26,241 bases of DNA from Bacilli bacterium (GTDB taxonomy: Bacteria; Bacillota_I; Bacilli_A; RFN20; CAG-826). The first letter of the stretch is position 1, and the number at the start of each line of letters is the position of its first letter. Positions 23,517-26,241 of the stretch are shown here, one piece after another. The position numbers and the translations under genes are program-made. Under the pieces are notes generated by a model. It worked only from the letters and a program-made list of their open reading frames with translations, searched no databases and was not told the DNA's origin. The stretch spans positions 1 to 26,241 of the forward strand of contig JAEDJP010000008.1 in assembly GCA_016296285.1 (NCBI GenBank). Reading direction: 5' to 3'.

Positions 23517-23545
23517 ATTGTACCCGAGATAGGCTCTTTCTTTAA
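23517..23545 (-). promoter_or_regulatory. Promoter of pcrA, predicted leaderless
   Basis: TACAAT (23517-23522) ends six bases before the pcrA ATG, with a weak TTAAAG (23540-23545) 17 bases further up. The GATTGC between box and start has no ribosome binding site, so the mRNA should begin at or next to the ATG. Confidence 0.6.
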
Positions 23546-23626
23546 GAAAGAAACGAGCTAGATTAGACAACGTCGCGGGAACCATGAAAAAAGAAAGGAA
23601 GGCGGGGCACCTTGAGGCAAAGAGGA

Positions 23627-23655
23627 AAGACAAGACTATGAAAACTCATTAAAAT
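23627..23655 (+). promoter_or_regulatory. Promoter of the membrane-protein operon, predicted leaderless
   Basis: AAGACA (23627-23632) and TAAAAT (23650-23655) are 17 bases apart, and the -10 box ends six bases before the ATG at 23662 with no Shine-Dalgarno. The 150-base divergent spacer with pcrA shows no other clear element. Confidence 0.55.
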
Positions 23656-23661
23656 GATTCC

Positions 23662-24579
23662 ATGCGTTTCTTGAGAAAAAGGGAAAGGCCCGTCGAAATC
23701 ATCGCCGTCATGGCTCTTTTCTCCGCGCTCGACGCGGTCTTGGCCCTTCTTTCGGCCTTTTTCCCCGCGGCCACGGCTTTTTTGATGCTCGCGGTGCCGC
23801 TCACTTCAGTCTTCATCGCGATCACGTGTCCCCTAAAGGCTCTTCCCCTTTTCGTCTTAAGCGCTTTCGGGACGTCCCTTGCCGTTTCTTTCTTCGACTT
23901 CCAGACCTTGCTCTTCTATCTTTTGCCGTCGCTTATCGTTGGGGCGGTCTATGGCCTTTTCGAGCATCTCCGCGTCCCGGCGCTCTACCACCTTTTCCTC
24001 GAGGGAATCGTGGCCATGGGGCTATTCCTGCTGACCTTGCTCGCGGGCAAAGGAATCTATGGGATTTCGTTCTATGACATCTTTCTGCAGATAGCCTCCG
24101 CAGAGAAACAAGCATACATGTCCCACGTATTTTTGCTTTTTTGTTTCAGTTATTCCTTGTCCCAAAACCTTTTGACGCACCTCTTCTCAAGGCTTGTTTT
24201 CCCCAAGATGAAACATGAAGATCCCGTCGATCGGTTGAAGCCGTTTTGGCCTTATCTCTTCGCCGGGATTTCCTTGGCGGGCCTCATCGGTTTTGCTTTC
24301 TTAAGCACCGGGCTTGCCTATCTCTTCCTTGGGTTCTTCTTTTATTGGGTCCTCGTGACCTGCGTGAAAGAGATGCCTGCGCAGCCAAGATGGATGCTCT
24401 TTGTAGAACTCGTCGCTCTCTTCGTTGGCGTTTTGCTCTTCGCCGCCTTTTTCAGGGCGATGCCCGAAGACAAGGGTTTGCTGCTCGTTGGCATTCCTTT
24501 TACCCTTTTCCTTCTCATCAACGCCGCCAATGGCGCGTTGCGCGCAAAACGTGCGGGACATAAAATAAACGAGCCATGA
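23662..24579 (+). CDS. Polytopic membrane protein of unknown function, 305 residues
   Basis: The protein has a short basic N-terminus (MRFLRKRERPVE) followed by about eight hydrophobic segments, with a hydrophilic break near residues 178-192 (PKMKHEDPVDRLK) and a basic C-terminus. The overall shape, with tightly packed helices and small-residue-rich helix 1-3, recalls DUF2232/YybS-like proteins or ECF-type substrate components, but I see no diagnostic motif and cannot assign it. Its stop overlaps the next ATG (ATGA). It is the promoter-proximal gene of a three-gene membrane-protein operon and is divergent from pcrA. Confidence 0.75.
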   Translation: MRFLRKRERPVEIIAVMALFSALDAVLALLSAFFPAATAFLMLAVPLTSVFIAITCPLKALPLFVLSAFGTSLAVSFFDFQTLLFYLLPSLIVGAVYGLFEHLRVPALYHLFLEGIVAMGLFLLTLLAGKGIYGISFYDIFLQIASAEKQAYMSHVFLLFCFSYSLSQNLLTHLFSRLVFPKMKHEDPVDRLKPFWPYLFAGISLAGLIGFAFLSTGLAYLFLGFFFYWVLVTCVKEMPAQPRWMLFVELVALFVGVLLFAAFFRAMPEDKGLLLVGIPFTLFLLINAANGALRAKRAGHKINEP

Positions 24580-25139
24580 CATTCTTAAAATGGTTTGGCT
24601 GGGGCATTATCTGGGCGTTGCTCCTGCCCTTCCTTCTCGTTGGCATAGCCTTGGTCGCCGTTCTCGGCGTCCCCATTTTCTTCGTGGAACTCATCATCAT
24701 GATCGTCCACTTCTTCCGGGGCGAGAAATGCTTCCCGATGTTCGAAGAGGACAAAAAAGCGATGGAGCTCATCCAGCAAAGCCTCGATGCTAAGAGGGCA
24801 AAAGAAGCAGGGGAAACGGAACCGAAAGCCCAAAACGTCTACGTCCAGCAAAACTATTACATGAATCCGCAGGCCCCGATTCCTCCCGTTCCTCCCGGAA
24901 TCCCAGGCGCCCCTCAATCCCCTTATCCTCAAGGCATCCCCCAACAACCTCCTTATCCCCAAGGAATCCCCGGGCAACCTTTTTATGGCCAGCCTGCACC
25001 TTTGCCCCCTGCCGCGAATCCCGCTCAAATCCCTGCCCCGAATCCCGCGCAGGTCGTGGAAGAGGAAGCCCCTCAAAAGCCAAAGATCAACAGCTTCCCC
25101 GCCGCGGATCCCGAAGGCGATGAAAGGAGAGAATCATGA
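24576..25139 (+). CDS. Membrane protein with Pro/Gln-rich repeat tail, 187 residues
   Basis: Residues 5-48 form one or two hydrophobic helices (a single long hydrophobic stretch ending HFFRGEK). A charged helical linker follows, then a roughly 100-residue low-complexity tail rich in Pro, Gln, Gly and Tyr. The tail contains a ten-residue tandem unit, PYPQGIPQQP / PYPQGIPGQP, with a third degenerate copy, and NPAQIPAPNPAQV. Such tails are disordered and often bind SH3-like or other partner domains, but no function is known. It is coupled to the genes on both sides by four-base overlaps. An AGGAG-type site is not evident, so translation probably relies on coupling. A TAAAAT nine bases upstream is probably incidental. 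Confidence 0.72.
   Translation: MTFLKWFGWGIIWALLLPFLLVGIALVAVLGVPIFFVELIIMIVHFFRGEKCFPMFEEDKKAMELIQQSLDAKRAKEAGETEPKAQNVYVQQNYYMNPQAPIPPVPPGIPGAPQSPYPQGIPQQPPYPQGIPGQPFYGQPAPLPPAANPAQIPAPNPAQVVEEEAPQKPKINSFPAADPEGDERRES
24921..24980 (+). repeat. Two tandem 30-base units inside the Pro-rich gene
   Basis: CCTTATCCTCAAGGCATCCC plus ten more bases is repeated once with five differences, all but three of them silent or conservative in the ten-residue PYPQGIP unit. A third, degenerate unit follows. The copies are in frame and probably arose by slippage. Confidence 0.8.
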
Positions 25140-25801
25140 ACCCGTTTATTCTCTTTGCTTCATCGAATGAGACGGATCGTCGCACCCTGATCATCGGGAT
25201 CATCATCCTCTTGATTCTCTTTTTGGTTATCGGCCTTATCGGCGGGGCTTTGCGTTTTCTCTTCTTGCGTCAAGCAGACCGCGCGGAAGGCATGATCAAC
25301 AACGTCGTGAGGGCTCACGTCGTCAACACCCCAAAAGAACTGAGACGTTTTGGTTTCCGCAAGAACGCGAGGGCGCTGTTCCGCGATTCGCTGTGGCCCT
25401 TCCTCATCGCTTTTGTCGGCCTGCTTATTTGGATCATCGAAAACATCGCGGTGGCCCGTTGGAGCGACAACATCTTTGCTGATTTCGGCGACCTCTTCTT
25501 CTGGTTTGATTGGAGCGCGGAAGGCGTCATCGTGAAATTCTTTGGGCTTTCCATCATCGCGGCCTTCCCGCCGGTCAGCCACACCCCGGAATTCCATCTC
25601 GAGCACCTTTGCCATTACATCGAATGCTTCTTCTTCATCGTGGCCATCGTTTGGTACGCCATCGCTTGCCAAGGATTCATCGCGAGAATGGTACGCATTG
25701 ACAGCCTTGCTCATAGCATCTTTGATTCCTCTTTGAAGGACTTCAAGGCGCAAGAAGACATACACGTCACCCCTGAAAAGCCTCTTCCCCCAAGCGAATA
25801 A
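25136..25801 (+). CDS. Hypothetical membrane protein, 221 residues
   Basis: I do not recognise this family. It has a hydrophobic segment near residues 18-43, a basic cytoplasmic-looking stretch with RRFGFRKNARALFRD (about 70-85), a second hydrophobic segment near 88-106, and further hydrophobic stretches near 135-150 and 163-183, giving about four helices. The C-terminus is hydrophilic and ends PLPPSE. AAGGAG lies about six bases before the ATG, and the ATG overlaps the previous stop. It is the last gene of the 23662-25801 operon and ends 13 bases from the convergent Pro/Tyr-rich gene. Confidence 0.72.
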   Translation: MNPFILFASSNETDRRTLIIGIIILLILFLVIGLIGGALRFLFLRQADRAEGMINNVVRAHVVNTPKELRRFGFRKNARALFRDSLWPFLIAFVGLLIWIIENIAVARWSDNIFADFGDLFFWFDWSAEGVIVKFFGLSIIAAFPPVSHTPEFHLEHLCHYIECFFFIVAIVWYAIACQGFIARMVRIDSLAHSIFDSSLKDFKAQEDIHVTPEKPLPPSE

Positions 25802-25806
25802 AGAAA

Positions 25807-25825
25807 AGCGGGCTCAGAGCCCGCT
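25807..25825 (-). terminator. Rho-independent terminator between convergent genes
   Basis: A perfect inverted repeat AGCGGGCTC-A-GAGCCCGCT is followed on the minus strand by TTTTCTTTA, so it terminates the gene at 25814-26167, whose TGA lies at the centre of the hairpin. On the plus strand it begins six bases after the other gene's stop but lacks a T-tract there. Confidence 0.82.
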
Positions 25826-26167
25826 GAATAAATCGACGACTTCCCAAATCACGAAGGCGGTCACGATGAAGCACAGCGCGATGATCAGCCAATAGAGGCG
25901 GCGGCGCATCCTTTCTTGCCGTTCCAACTCTTCCGGTTCGGTCACGTCAGCCTCTTTGTCTTCCACCGTCGGTTGAGGGGGCGGGGCGACGGGAGGCGGG
26001 GTTGGACCGGCGTAAGGATTTTGCTGCGGCGGGTTTTGAGGGGCCCCGTAATAAGGATACCCATATCCCGGATTTCCATAGGGCGAAGGGAAAGGAGCAC
26101 CGTTTTGAGGCGCGCCCTGGCCGTATGGATTTTGGCCGTTTTGCGGATACGGGTTTTCGTTATTCAT
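25814..26167 (-). CDS. Pro/Tyr/Gly-rich tail-anchored membrane protein, 117 residues
   Basis: The first 75 or so residues are low-complexity and rich in Pro, Tyr, Gly, Gln and Asn (NPYPQNGQNPYGQG, then YGYPYYGAP). An acidic stretch (VEDKEADVTEPEE) and a basic RMRRR follow. One C-terminal membrane helix (about 91-112) ends the protein. The basic residues before the helix place the disordered N-terminus in the cytoplasm. Its function is unknown. The ATG overlaps the asnS TGA (TGATG), so it is translated by coupling to asnS. A terminator encloses its stop. It mirrors the Pro-rich protein 0.7 kb away, which has its helix at the other end. Confidence 0.72.
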   Translation of the reverse strand: MNNENPYPQNGQNPYGQGAPQNGAPFPSPYGNPGYGYPYYGAPQNPPQQNPYAGPTPPPVAPPPQPTVEDKEADVTEPEELERQERMRRRLYWLIIALCFIVTAFVIWEVVDLFSGL

Positions 26168-26241
26168 CAGTATTTTAGCTGCGAGCTCGTGCGCGGGAAG
26201 GGTTCGGTGTCACGGATGTTCGCGACGCCGGTGATGTACAT
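26167..26241 (-). CDS. asnS: Asparaginyl-tRNA synthetase, C-terminal end (partial)
   Basis: The last 24 residues of a longer gene are present: MYITGVANIRDTEPFPRTSS and four more residues before TGA. The pattern Y-I-T-G-x-x-N-I-R-D-x-x-P-F-P-R-T is the motif 3/C-terminal signature of class II AsnRS, carrying the ATP-binding Arg. The 5' part lies beyond the window edge. Its TGA overlaps the ATG of the Pro/Tyr-rich gene. Its presence implies that Asn-tRNA can be made directly. Confidence 0.85.
   Translation of the reverse strand: MYITGVANIRDTEPFPRTSSQLKY

Noticed and set aside
21243..23633. Longer 796-residue version of pcrA
   Set aside because: The 41 extra residues are outside the helicase family, and the promoter-like TACAAT lies inside them.
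24561..24566. TAAAAT nine bases before the ATG at 24576 as a promoter
   Set aside because: The gene overlaps the previous stop by four bases in an operon; the hexamer is likely incidental.
24921..24980. Possible CRISPR-like repeat
   Set aside because: Two in-frame 30-base units without spacers inside a Pro-rich coding sequence; ordinary tandem duplication.
26172..26177. TAAAAT four bases before the ATG of the Pro/Tyr-rich gene as a leaderless promoter
   Set aside because: The hexamer is part of the asnS C-terminal codons, and the ATG overlaps the asnS stop, so translational coupling explains the start.

Overview
The window looks like a compact chromosomal segment of an uncultured, low-complexity Bacilli-like Firmicute. 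The main evidence is the order pcrA-ligA-gatC-gatA-gatB, the arrangement familiar from Bacillus and relatives, with four-base stop/start overlaps. GC is well above that of classical Mollicutes: sample rows I counted gave about 58-60%. TGA is used as a normal stop (gatC, gatA, gatB, folC), so the standard code applies rather than the Mycoplasma code. I cannot name a genus. No prophage, IS element, CRISPR array, rRNA or tRNA gene was seen.

Layout. 1-290: the 3' remnant of an alkaline phosphatase gene with different base and codon use. 289-2119 (-): a GH13 alpha-glucosidase and a 48-residue small gene with its own promoter and terminator. 2229-5694 (-): an operon of an M6-like secreted lipoprotein protease, smpB, a divergent folC and a small membrane protein. 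5748-6419 (-) and 6547-7704 (+): divergent hemolysin III/PAQR and CDF metal exporter genes sharing a promoter region with three CTAGTT motifs. 7701-9560 (-): a helical hypothetical, gpmA and mtnN. 9654-12499 (+): UDP-glucose dehydrogenase coupled to an unusual VanZ-type membrane protein carrying a large extracellular Ig-like region. 12486-14000 (-): a membrane-anchored hypothetical and an alpha/beta hydrolase. 14081-19094 (-): gatC-gatA-gatB-DUF1836-galE. 19231-23510 (-): pcrA-ligA. 23662-25801 (+): a coupled operon of three membrane proteins, one with a Pro/Gln-rich tail. 25814-26241 (-): a Pro/Tyr-rich tail-anchored protein coupled to the end of asnS.

How the parts fit. Most genes are housekeeping: translation (gatCAB, asnS, smpB), DNA repair and replication (pcrA, ligA), glycolysis (gpmA), methyl cycle (mtnN), folate (folC-like), and UDP-sugar supply (galE, ugd). 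Because asnS is present, GatCAB probably serves mainly Glu-tRNA(Gln). The unexplained content is in the envelope genes: the VanZ-Ig fusion next to ugd, and the Pro-rich membrane cluster at the right end.

The most interesting genome-scale signal is in the promoters. Seven genes that start transcription units (alpha-glucosidase, lipoprotein, CDF, mtnN, ugd, pcrA, and the 23662 membrane gene) have no clear Shine-Dalgarno but carry a TATAAT-like hexamer 6-9 bases before ATG. This predicts leaderless or nearly leaderless mRNAs. Downstream operon genes carry ordinary GGAGG-type sites. The longest stretch without a confident gene is about 300 bases (1930-2228), and it holds the 48-residue ORF and its signals.
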